DNA from: Echeneis naucrates
Taxonomy: Eukaryota; Chordata; Actinopteri; Carangiformes; Echeneidae
Assembly: GCF_900963305.1 (NCBI RefSeq)
Contig: NC_042524.1
Coordinates: 11,010,693 to 11,074,692, forward strand
Length of the DNA stretch: 64,000 nt
Reading direction: 5' to 3'
Of this stretch, positions 1-10,597 are shown one piece after another. Within the stretch, counting starts at the first letter, position 1, and the number at the start of each line of letters is the position of its first letter. Position numbers and translations under genes: made by a program. A model generated the notes under the pieces. It saw only the letters and a list, made by a program, of their open reading frames with translations. It was not told where the DNA came from and did not search any database.

Positions 1-1245
1 AGACGGATGCATGCCTCCCCTACTGCACGTGCCACTCGTTCTTCATTTGCATCACTCTAGTTGAGAAGAGAATTAAAGAACTGGTTTGAACACAGTTGAA
101 CACTGATTTACTGAGAGCTGTCAAAGCATGATACTTCCTGGAAAAAGCAGCCAATTTGAAATTAGCCAGATCGTATCAAATTCTAAATGACTATGCCACA
201 ACACAGCAACAGATATTAAATATAAGTCACACTTGAATCAGTGCAGCAGCTATACTTTGGAAATGACACACAAACAGTTGCCTCGAATCAGAGGCCCAAG
301 TCTTCTCCAATAGATTTTTTTCTGTTAAAATCAGCTGCTGAGTGATAAAATACTACATTTATTTAAAATACTTTAAATAAGAACAAAAAGTGCTTCTTCG
401 TGTACAATTAGTTTGTGCACATTAATAAAATAAAAGGACATTTCTTAAATTAAAGAAATTGACTTGAATTCCTTTATTTTCAAACTGGCAGGTGGCTTCA
501 ATCACAGTAACTTAGATCACCAAGTCATTGTGTCAACTTAGAAACAGGCAAATAGGAGAGGAGAAAGAATGTTAAATTACCTTTACATCCCTCACTATCA
601 GGATAATAAACTGAATGTCCTGTTCTCATTTCCAGTCACCATGAAGCAGCTAGCAATGTTCAGTTTTTGATTAAACTTTGTTGGGGATGTTAACTACTTA
701 AACTTCTCCTTAACTTCACTTATAGAGGCTGGACTTTGAATTCTGATGCATTGCACAAAAAGGTAGTGTAGCATCATTAGTATAAAAATGGGGCACAAAA
801 GAAAAAGAAATTACCTCCCTTTGTGATTAAATGCAAGCACACAACACCAAAAGTGCAGCTCCTAGGATGACAATTAACTCCGTTTTTTTCTCAAAATGTT
901 TCACTTCTCTTCAAAACTGCACCACAAACTGCAGTCATTGGTTAGAAACGTCACTACTGGACTCTTATAACGAAGTTCATTTTTACCTGTGCTACGATAC
1001 TACTGAAGCAATGTTTTCAAAATGATTTTTACAAGAATAAATTTATCATTGTGACTTTTTCAAACTGGTTTGTCCTTAACTGACACTTTATGTTAAACAG
1101 CGTTATTTTTTTTTTTAAGAATGCCTCCAATTGGCTGTTTTTTTCTGCATAGTTTGAGTACAATGATGATATTAACCAGGGTTAGGGTTATTCCAGTTCA
1201 TTACAGATGATATTGTACATGGACATTAAGTCTCAAGCATGCTCA

Positions 1246-1297
<52 letters not shown>

Positions 1298-1518
1298 ACC
1301 AGAAGAGCGATGTCCAGGATGGTGAAGACAGCTTTACACAGGGAACAGCTGACATTTCCCCAGTTAAATCCGACATGCAGACGGCCGATCTGCTCCACGA
1401 ACAGCAGGCCGGGCTGTCCGGAGCTCTCTGCCGGGTGAGAGGACGCCAACAGCGGCAACATCAGCGCCAGAGTGAAGGTCATGAGGCCGGAGGAGGGCAG
1501 CGGGGCGGGCGGCCGCAT
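1..1518 (-). CDS. smpd1: Acid sphingomyelinase, 5' part (exon 1 and start of exon 2)
   Basis: Lysosomal or secreted phosphodiesterase that cleaves sphingomyelin to ceramide and phosphocholine. Exon 1 runs from the ATG at 1518 to 1300 (73 codons). It encodes a hydrophobic signal peptide (MTFTLALMLPLLASS) and the start of the saposin-B domain, with the paired cysteines of NVSCSLCKAVFTILD. The donor is GTAACG. Exon 2 enters at 56 after an AG acceptor and continues in phase as SDANEERVARAVGEACIRL. This matches the saposin region of human SMPD1, where VARVGSVAIKLC occupies the same place. The rest, including the metallophosphatase domain, lies beyond the left edge. Residues before the Met at 1518 have no ATG of their own. 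The next gene, ilk, is also its neighbour region on human 11p15.4, which supports the call. Exon 2 is short here, so its assignment rests on phase and this match. Confidence 0.88.
57..1299 (-). other. smpd1 intron 1
   Basis: AT-rich intron of 1,243 bp between the two smpd1 exons. Apart from the CA/TG microsatellite beside the donor I see no coding segment, RNA gene or clear transposon in it. Isolated short open frames have no splice or homology support. Confidence 0.7.
1246..1294. repeat. (CA)n microsatellite abutting the smpd1 exon 1 donor
   Basis: About 24 uninterrupted CA units. Read on the minus strand it is a (TG)n tract that begins five bases into smpd1 intron 1, directly after the donor sequence GTAAC. 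Confidence 0.97.
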
Positions 1519-1794
1519 TGTGCCGGCAGCAGGTGCTGGAGTCCGTCGGCAGCGTCTGGAGGTAAGAAAACCAGACAAAAAGAGGCAGGTCAGGAAGCGA
1601 CACCTAACTCTGACACACAGAGTTCCGCTTTACGCCAACCGGAACTTAGAGGCTCGCTCGCTGCTCAGTCACCTCCACAAACAGCCGGACCGGAGGGGTG
1701 AGCTCAGGCGGGTCGGACCGGGCTCCGGAAGGTGAGGTCGGTCTGTCCCGGACTCACAGCTGCGGCTGCTGAAGAGCAGATGATCAGCTGCCTC

Positions 1795-1815
1795 GTCACG
1801 TGACTCAATCACGTG
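1795..1815. promoter_or_regulatory. CLEAR/E-box pair upstream of smpd1
   Basis: GTCACGTGAC at 1795-1804 is the perfect palindromic CLEAR consensus bound by TFEB/TFE3. A second CACGTG core lies at 1810-1815. Both are about 280-300 bp upstream of the smpd1 start codon, in a GC-richer stretch that looks like the promoter. TFEB control of lysosomal genes is established knowledge. Binding at this site is inference. Confidence 0.6.
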
Positions 1816-1818
1816 GTT

Positions 1819-2875
1819 TTCGCCGCTTCTGTCGGGTCAAACCCCGTGTTGCCAGGTCCGCTCATTATCAGCGACTTTGGGCTCATTGTTCTGGGCGGGT
1901 TTTCGGTGCCAGCGCTAAGAAAGATGATGACTCAAAGAGCGGCCTTTCTCCTACACCATGTGGTAGATTTACGTCACCGGTTAGGGTTTTTTAATGATGT
2001 ATTTGATAAGTCAAATCGGTTTTTTGGGCTTGTTTCCATAGAACTGGTTGCTGGTTTGTCTCACAAGATCTGGCAACACTGGTCAAATCTGTGTCTGCTG
2101 CCGATTGATCATCTTACAACATTTGAAGGTTTTTGCGAGGATGCAAACACACACACACACACACACGCACGCACGCACACACAGTGGGCGTTACCTCTGC
2201 ACCCATAAACCAAAAACAGTATTTCATTTAATAACCGTCAAACATCGTCTCCTACATTTAAAAAGCGTTTATTTAAGTGGACTGGGCTCAAAGGCCCAAA
2301 GTTGGATGAGGTGATGTTTCAGCCTATATAATAATCACAGGACATTTTCTTCCCCTTTTGTGGCCCTCATCACTGGATGCAATAAAAAACATACTGCAAA
2401 GAAACCACAGTAGGAGTTAAAGTTTCCCTTGTGCCAACTAACAGCATTACGAAAGACGATGCCTCAAAATAAAAGGATGGGGATTTTTCATAAATATAAA
2501 ATATTTATTGCATTGGCACTTGATAATGCATATAAAAGCGGTGTTTCTATACATATTTCTTTGGATCAGATTCTCAGCAATCATATCTTGACACATTTGT
2601 GCATACAATCCTCTGTGAACAGAAAAGTTTACCAATATTTCAGTTTAAGCCATAATAAAAGAGCAACATCAACAGGCTAAAGAACATTTATACCTCATAT
2701 TTAAATAATGCATGAAAAGCAATATAATACTTTTTTTTGGATTGTGAAGTTAAAGTGGTCTCTGAAATTATTTACAACAGCTTAGCAAATACATAATCGA
2801 TGTGAATATTAAGAGTGGTTTGATTATTAAAGAAAAAACATGATAACAGGAGAGAACATGATGCTGCAATTGCAT
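1819..2875. other. smpd1-ilk intergenic region and ilk 3' UTR
   Basis: No gene is evident between the smpd1 promoter and the ilk stop codon. A second CA microsatellite with CG-containing units lies near 2148-2184. On the minus strand, about 2500-2875 is probably the ilk 3' UTR, because a reverse-strand AATAAA (TTTATT on plus) occurs near 2505. Confidence 0.6.
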
Positions 2876-5800
2876 TCATTTGTCCTGCATCTTCTCCAGG
2901 ATGGGCACAATCATATCAAACTTGGGTCTCTTGGCTGGGTCCTCATTCATGCAAAGTCTCATTAGCTTACAGATGTGAGGTGAAATCCCTGGAGGAATGG
3001 TGGGTCGAAGACCCTCAAGGGCCACCTGGGAAGGGAGGAGGTGGGAGATACAGAATCACAGTTAAAACCACCAACACTTAAATCTTTGGAACATCTTGGA
3101 TGTAAAGTTGATGAGGCTGACTTTTTCCAGTAAATACATGGATACTAGATGAAAATATACTATAAAACTGTGGGTAGATAAATGCTGCACCCGCTTACCT
3201 TCATGCCTATCTCCATGTGTGAGAGGTCAGCAAAGGGGACCTCCCTCGTAACCAGCTCCCATAATAACACAGAAAAGCTCCACATGTCAGCAGATCTCCT
3301 GTTTATGTCTTCAGGTTTCTTCTGCAGGGCTGAAAACAAGGAGGGACAAGAAAAACCATAAAACATGACAGAATAATTCACAGGGTTTGTTTTTGCTCAG
3401 TAACATGGGCAACACACCAGATGAACAGCAGGACTACCACTAAAGATGGAATAAATTATATGGTGCAGTATGCTCTTCTGTGAATGAGTCATAAAAGTCT
3501 AAGAAGATATTATGGGAGCAAGAAGTAAGCAGGAGAGCAAACGGGGGAGAAAAAAGTAATATCTACCTTCGGGGGCCATCCATGCTGGAGAGTACATACG
3601 GCCAGGACACTGGAAGGAGAATTTAGCATCTGCCATGCTTATTCTGGCTGTCATGTCCTCGTCAATCTGTAAATTCACCACATCAGCTTAATATTGCATT
3701 AACACAGTAACAGCGGTTGCTCAGGATCTTTTAGGGGGCAAATACAGGACCTACCATGACATGCTTACTGTTGAGGTAAAGCCGGGAAACCATTGGTTCT
3801 AAGGTGTGGAGGAAAGCCATGCCACTGGCTATGTCCAATGCAAATTTCACTGCTTGGTTTTGGTCAACCACCAGAGCTGAAAATAAGGGAGACAAAGAGA
3901 GAAGACAATGAGGCCCAGAGGAAAAGTAAAAAGTGGCTCCAGTCATGGTAAACTGGAAAAGAATTAATTTAAGGGAAATTTTATTCCATTTCCATTTCAT
4001 CCGAGTACTTAGATTACTTACTAGTGCCCTGATGGAGTATATTGTAGAGGGATCCATAAGGCATGTAATGGGAAATGATGATGGGGTGAGGAGATGGCGG
4101 TGACTGACAGGCCCCAAGAACAGGCAGAATGTTCGGATGAGAAAAGATCCTTTGGCGATATGATAGAGAAAGACGACAAGTTTAATATAAAAAAATAAAT
4201 AAATAAATTGAAGGTGTGGGGGGGAGTCTTTGTCTCAACCTGTTCAGAGATTTTTCACATTCCTGTTCTATTTAAGGTTTTGTTGCAGCTTTGTCTTCTT
4301 GCCAAATGAGGGTTAATGCTAATGGGTTACAATATAGGCTAGGAGTCATTTCTCTGTTAAAAACCGTGACACATGCATGCTCTGTTGGTAACTCACTTGA
4401 GCCATCATCATATCAATAACAACTCACTGAATGCGGCAGTCCATCTTCAAGCTGTCCTAAACCTGTCTTAACAAGCTTGAACAAGATGACTTTCAGCTAA
4501 CCCAAAATCCTCTCTTACAACTTCCAGCATGTGTCATCATAAGAATAGTGTAGCTGCCTGTTTTGTGGGTCATAATTTGATCTGGAAAAAGGTCATGCAC
4601 AGGGATTCAAGAACATCAACAAAGAAACAATGGACACAGGATTTGAAATAAGGTTCCAATTCAATTATGATGGATTAAATTTCATGCAAGAATAGATTTC
4701 TTTCTTGTTTTTTTAATAGAATCATGCTTTCAACAGAAACCTGAGTTTTGGATGCTCTTCATTGAAGTCTCTGCTCTTCCTGGTCGTCCAGTCTCTCACC
4801 TGTAGCACCTTCACAACAATCTCATCCCCTTGCCACCGACCCTGCCATAGCTGCAGACAGAGCACATGGAGGGAAAGTAAATAAATAAAACCAAACTGTC
4901 CACAGAGCAGATAATACTGAGTGCAACTGACCTCCCCGGACTGGTTTTCATTGACCTTTGCGAGGAGGGACAGCTGCTTATAATCAATGCCAGCCTGCTT
5001 GTTCAGCGTTCCATTACCTGCAAGAGCAAAAACATCAATTGTCCAACAAATTTTAGGTCACGTTTCAGATGTGAATTGATTAACTTTTGTCAAACGAGTT
5101 ACTCACGAGGTCGTGTTCGCATGGTTCCCTTCCAGAAAGTTTCCTTATATGGGACTTTGGTCAGACTTTGGCCCATTTTCTCTGCTTTTTCTAAAAAGGC
5201 AGCAAGTATGAATACCTCTCATTTTCAAACATAATGATTTTCTTCTTCTATAGAGACAAAAACTTCATGTATTACAATGCTGACAAATGACCTCTGACCT
5301 TGAAGCAGTTGTCTTAGATGAGGTTTGGCCTTATCCAGAGGTGTCTGTCCATACCGATTACATACACACACCTGAGCACCACTGGCCACCAAGTCCTAAA
5401 GGATAGCGGTCAAACTTAATTATTTAATGTATAAAGATAAACTAAGGGGAACAGGAGTACTACTGCTGGGGAAAAAAAACAGCTCTGAAGTTCTCCCCAC
5501 AAGAGGGCCTTTTTTCAAGTCTGTGCAAAAAGAAGTAGCGCTGCAGTGTCACAATGTGTGTATTCAATGTGTGTACTCACCTCTGCCACTTCATCCTGGC
5601 CCCAGAAGCAGGCATAGTGGAGCGGTGTGTTTCCATGCTCATTGACTGTATTTGGGTCTGCTTTGCACTGAATTAGCTGGTATTCACAAGTTACATAGTT
5701 AGAAAACTGAACACCCCCCAAGGGAGTAAGTAAACCACATACGCAGTGCTTAGTTGTCACCATTTTTTTTGTTTGGTTTTTTTTTTTACCTTAGCCACGA

Positions 5801-8034
5801 TGTCTCTGTGTCCATGGCTGGAGGCGAGATGTAGTGGGGTATCATCTCCACGGTTCATCACGTTAATGCGAGCACCTCTCATGATGAGCATGTCAACAAC
5901 TCCGCTCCTCCCTTCCCTGCACGCCCAGTGGAGGGGGCTAAAGCCATGGTCATCACTTAGGGGCATGACACGAACCAAATGCAGACAAAAGTAGGAATTT
6001 TATTAGCTCAGGTATCTTCGAGCTGGTAACATGAATGAATTTATAAGATGCCAATATTAAGAAGCAAAGAAGAAAAAATGTGGAAGGAATGAAGGCGCTG
6101 CTGGTCGCTCCTAACAACTCTGAGCATATATCAGCTGATAAAATATTATTTGTGTTGTTCTTTCTTTGTCACAGGGCTTCTCACATCTACAACCTACTGA
6201 TCTTTATTTAGACTTGAGCGCATGCCTCCCTGCTCGGCCTGCAGTCTTTAGAAATCTGATGACTGGCCAAGTGATATGTCAGTGCAAGTCGGAATGCCTG
6301 CTGACATATCCAGAGACACAAACACACAGACAGCGAACATAACACTGCTGCAGTCGGCAGGGAGCCAAACCGTCACCTACGTGTGACTGGCCCCCTTCAC
6401 CCAGTTGAGTCCTTTTAAATTGGCTGACCCCAAAGCAGCTGCTGGGGCTTCTCACAACTCCCCGCAAAGCCACAAACGTTACACTGTATCTTACAATAAA
6501 ACTGGAGAGGGCTTGTAGAGCCAGTAGGAAACGACTGCGGTACTAGCTCACACTACAGTGAAACAGCAGTTAGTCACATTGTCTGTCATTTCTGATCCGG
6601 CACTGTCGACAAGATCGTTCATAGTCACTGGGCTATAAAAAGGAACAGGGAAAAAACTGAGGAATGACAGGGCAGAAAATACTCAGTGGAATCCTCGCCT
6701 GCATTTTCTCCCTCCTTTTTTCCCCTCTGTCTTCCTGCGTCGCTTGGTCTCTAGGGAAATCTAAAATTTTAATTCCTACTGAGCAACATACTTTCCACTG
6801 TATAACGCTTAGCACACATTGTTGGATGGATACTCTTAAGGCCACTTCACACAGTTGAGCCCTCTCACAGTGAAAACCAAAGCAAGCCTCCAGGATAATG
6901 ACTGGTTTCTCAGACGTTTATGTGGGACTAGCTGCCTGAGAAGCTCTGTACGCACGGGGCCAGGCCCTGTATGGACTTGAAGAGAGGAAATGGCCTTGGC
7001 TGTTGCGTGGTTGGCCAGCAGCTCTGCAGCCCTCAAAGTCAACATCAACAATCTGCACATATATGGCCTGGCCCAAGAAAGAGATAACAAAAGGTCTTTA
7101 GCTCTGAGGTTTTTTAGCTTCTCTCAAGCAAGGAAATTATGTAAACAGGCTGAAGGGCTCTGTATAGCTAATAGGACTGCAGCTAATCTTGTATGTATCT
7201 ATAAATTCATCTCATTGCTTACATTTTGGATCAATTTTATTTTATAAAAGTGTACTATGATGCAAATTGTCAAAAAAATAAAAAAATAAAAAAACAAAAC
7301 ACCACTTCACAGAGTGCTGGGTGACATCGTGAAAGTACCAAGTTTTGTCTGCTTAACAGTATGAAACCCCAGTTATCTAGTTCAAATCATCTGACTCTCA
7401 GATGGGTTCTTGCCTCAATATCTGTCGAAGCACCAAATGATTTCAGCATAATTATTTAAAATGTGCCCATGTTTCTCAGTCCCATGTGGGATTTCTAAGT
7501 TATATTCAATCATCTTTGTGACCACATGCCCTCCCAAAATCATCCACTGCTTTAACACACGCACAGTTTTTAGGGATTACATCATGAGGAGAGAAATCCA
7601 AAAAGAAAAAAGTGGAAAAAAGTAGAAAGTGGACTGGAATAACCAAAGCTGGTTGATGCTGAGCAGTAAGCAGAGTTGCAGGGAGAACACAATATGGAAA
7701 CTATTTGACCACCTCTAATGTGCCAAGGTTCGCTTTGCATGAGCGCACACATAGACACACACACACACACAGCACAAGCAGAGAAACCCTCACCTACCAT
7801 ACCAAATGTGGTACGTTTGCTTTAAAGTCTGCTCCAATCATCAGACACACTGTGTGTTGTTGGAATGCCGTCATAGTCATCCGTTATGTAGTCATCTTCA
7901 GGCTTTGTGTGTGTGAGCGCACTGTGTGTAGATATATCCACTTACCCCAGGTTGAGGTCATTCTCTGTGTTGTCCAACCACAGGCGCACGGCCACAGAGT
8001 TGCCTTCCCGACACTGTGTGAAGATGTCATCCAT
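2876..8034 (-). CDS. ilk: Integrin-linked kinase (pseudokinase), 12 coding exons
   Basis: Scaffold of focal adhesions that forms the ILK-PINCH-parvin complex and links beta-integrin tails to actin. The first coding exon, 7946-8034, reads [12 protein letters not shown] and so on. Further exons lie at 5790-5955, 5581-5676 and about 5300-5394, 5107-5192, 4932-5018, 4745-4851, 4021-4148, 3756-3877, 3568-3667, 3199-3329, and finally 2876-3027 ending EKMQDK-stop. Ankyrin repeats fill the N-terminal third ([42 protein letters not shown]). The C-terminal two thirds is the kinase-like domain. Pseudokinase hallmarks are visible: the usual DFG is replaced within [10 protein letters not shown] and no HRD motif is seen, while the lysine of VVKVL and the APE of MAPEAL are kept. 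Near-identity to human ILK through every exon makes this secure. A non-coding first exon probably lies near 8530-8640, because an acceptor (TTTGCAG) stands just above 8100 on the minus strand. Confidence 0.97.
5956..7945 (-). other. ilk intron between first two coding exons
   Basis: About 2 kb of intron with a short CA tract near 7757-7771 and A/T-rich runs. Several open frames of 60-90 codons occur on both strands but show no splice-bounded or family-like coding segment. Confidence 0.7.
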
Positions 8035-8742
8035 AGTTCTGCTGTAGGTGCCCTCTCTTGACTCTTTGCTCGTTCAATGGTTTTCAGGATCAGAAGCATG
8101 TAGCCTGCAAAGGGTTTTAAAACAGACCCCTGTTAAGTTTGTTGGTGTCTTTTCAAAGGGCTGAAACCAGGAGGTGTCTTCTGATCCTGGACCTGTATTT
8201 AGTCCATAGTGTGGAACTGGACTACCCCCTCATAGGGCAGCCAGCCTGGACATGGCTGGTATATTCACACACATTTATGTTTGTGTTAATTCACCCGTTC
8301 ACATTTAACAATTGGCTGAGTCAAGCGAAATGAAATGATGAAATGATAAATGTCCATTTTTCCCCACCTCTCCCTGAATCTGAGTCGGATGGGCTGGCCT
8401 GTTGGATCACTTCAAAATCTATTGTTAAAAAGTCAAAAGTGAAGTTGGACGCCCACTCCAAACTGTCCCGGGACACAGGAAACAAAACCATCCAACCAAC
8501 AAACTTTCGAAAAGCTCTTACCAGCTTCCAGGCGATCGACTGAAGTCAGTTTCTTTCTCTCCTGCCTTTTTTTTTTTTTTTTTGGTGTTCCTCCTTTTCC
8601 CTCCTGGAAGTCGGCAGTCTCCTCGGAGCTCGGAGCTGGGAATGGAGGGGAGAGTCCACGCCCCGCTCCTCCGAGCTGATGTCTGCAGCTACTGGTGAGA
8701 CCCGCTACTGACTGCCCTGAGCCGGGGCCCTGGAGGGGCCAG

Positions 8743-8758
8743 TGGGGCCCCCTGCTGG
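8743..8758 (-). promoter_or_regulatory. CTCF-like motif
   Basis: The reverse strand reads CCAGCAGGGGGCCCCA, close to the CTCF core CCASYAGRKGGCRS with one clear mismatch. It lies in a GC-rich stretch just upstream of the presumed ilk first exon. Binding is not shown by sequence alone. Confidence 0.35.
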
Positions 8759-9046
8759 AGGATATGCACCCATACTGCGCCCACAGGATGACCAGATGAC
8801 GGTCACTGATAATGAGTGATGACGACGAGCACGTTTCCTAAAAAGATGCTTTAGTAAATTAAATAAATAATAAATAAATTCATTTTTTATATATAAAACT
8901 AGTGAAGACAGAACCACCAGAGATGGGATGTACGTTGACCTTTTAATTTTTTTGCCATTATTATAATTTTTTCTCTGATTATGATACATCCAAATCTACA
9001 CATATAAAATCCATTGCTTCTGATGATGGTTTGTTTTGGTTTACAG

Positions 9047-9275
9047 GTGGGTGGCACGGGTGCACAGCGGTTAGCGCTCTTGCCTGGCAGTTAGAAGGTT
9101 CTGGGCTCAATGCCGGAGTCCTGTCCCTTCTGTGAGGACTTTGCATGGTCTCTTTGTGTCCTCCAGCTTCCTCCCACAGGCCAAAGATGTGAGCGTGTAG
9201 GTTTAGGTTCATCTCTATATGTCAGCCCTGTGATGGACTGGCAAGCCATCACATCTCCCATGACCCTGATTATTT
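9047..9275 (+). repeat. Dispersed fish repeat (SINE-like or non-autonomous element)
   Basis: Begins with GTGGCACGGG and AGCGGTTAGCGCTCTTGCCT, continues through TTTGCATGGTCTC and CTTCCTCCCACAGGCCAAAG, and ends near TCAGCCCTGTGATGGACTGG. This order of words is a very common repeat in percomorph genomes. The head resembles RNA-polymerase-III promoter boxes, but I cannot assign the family with certainty. The copy is diverged and lacks the usual GATGGATG tail. Confidence 0.7.
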
Positions 9276-10597
9276 AAACCTGGTCATGCCACTTTTCTTT
9301 GGAAATTCTGTCAAAAGTTGGCCGAGGTATTTGTATATATATATGTGAATGACAGTGTTAAAGTTGTTTTTTTTTTTTTTTAAATAACCAGTCGTACTTA
9401 CAGTGCATCAGTGATCTAACCAAATAAGTGCCTCACATGCCACAGTGAAATCAGCTAATGTTTTCTTCTACAAACTGGACGGGAAGTGGAATTCTCACTG
9501 ATGGGCTCGGCAGCAACAGGATGGCTCAACACCCTGAGGATCGCCTGACTCTATTATCCAAATAACGATTTGAACTAACCTCGTTCAAACTATGTCTTCT
9601 GCAGGCTGACGAGTCAGCTGTTGGCTGGCAGAACAACACAGAGTTTGTGATGGTGGAAAAAAGCCCCTGGGAATGTGGATTCAAGATCTCTTATCATAGC
9701 TTTGTTGTTGGATTAGGGTACACAACATGTACAGGGCAAAGACAGGAAGTGATGGGAGGAGAGAGAGGGCGATGATATGTGACAAAGGTCGTGAACTGGA
9801 TTCACACCCACAGAAGTGGGATCACTGTTGCATTATGGCATCTGGTAGCAGGAGTGCCTTTAATGTTTGCATTAATACAACACATTGTCACAGGGTCAAC
9901 AGATCTGAAGTAAACAGAACATAACGACTTTTGCTCTCAACTTACAAAACAATTATGAGGCCTGAGTGTGTCTGGGGAATCATCAGACTGATCTTGTTGG
10001 GCTCTTCAAAGTCCAGACTTGTCCAAATCTGTGCAAGTTTCCACAATCCAGGACTGACAGATATCACCACCGCTGCACAGACACACTTACATACACTTAT
10101 TATAAATTATTTCTTTTGGCTGCCTCACATCACAAAACAACAGAGTTTAAAAGCTGCATTTTGCCCATCACAAATGACCACAATCTGAAGTGAGGTCTTT
10201 GTGTTGCTAATTTGTCAATCAAATAACAAAAAATCTTACAACTGTAGCCCAGAAAAGATTAGAGAACATGATAACCATATATAATTGTTGTTCAAAAATG
10301 TTATCTATTTGTTTATGTCAATTTATCAATCACCTACTCTTTTATGCAATATGGGAACATAATATTGTTGTGTGATAGTGAGCTAATTAATGAGCTTGCT
10401 TGCAGTGGGAGTCAGGTCCATATCACTACAGTACAGTCGCACAGGCAGAGACAGAGCCGGTTGGGGCATCATTAGTGGCCGGACAGGGAGGAAACTTCTC
10501 TTGGCCTGACAGTCTCTCTGTGGATTTTAACACTGTAGGTACAGCGACTGTTGATACAAGACTATTTTCTGATGATGATTTTGGTTTGGCTTGGGCA
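9276..10597. other. ilk-timm10b intergenic region and timm10b 3' region
   Basis: Mostly AT-rich sequence without a recognised gene. The last part, about 10426-10597, is richer in GC and open in a frame different from timm10b. It may be 3' UTR or a former extension of the timm10b tail. Confidence 0.55.

Noticed and set aside
1173-1190. Telomere-like GGGTTAGGGTTA
   Set aside because: Two units only. Similar short ACCCTAACCCT occurs near 42752. Too short for an interstitial telomeric repeat.
1207-1701. 164-codon plus-strand open frame
   Set aside because: Reads through the CA microsatellite (HTHTHT) and the antisense of smpd1 exon 1; no family resemblance.
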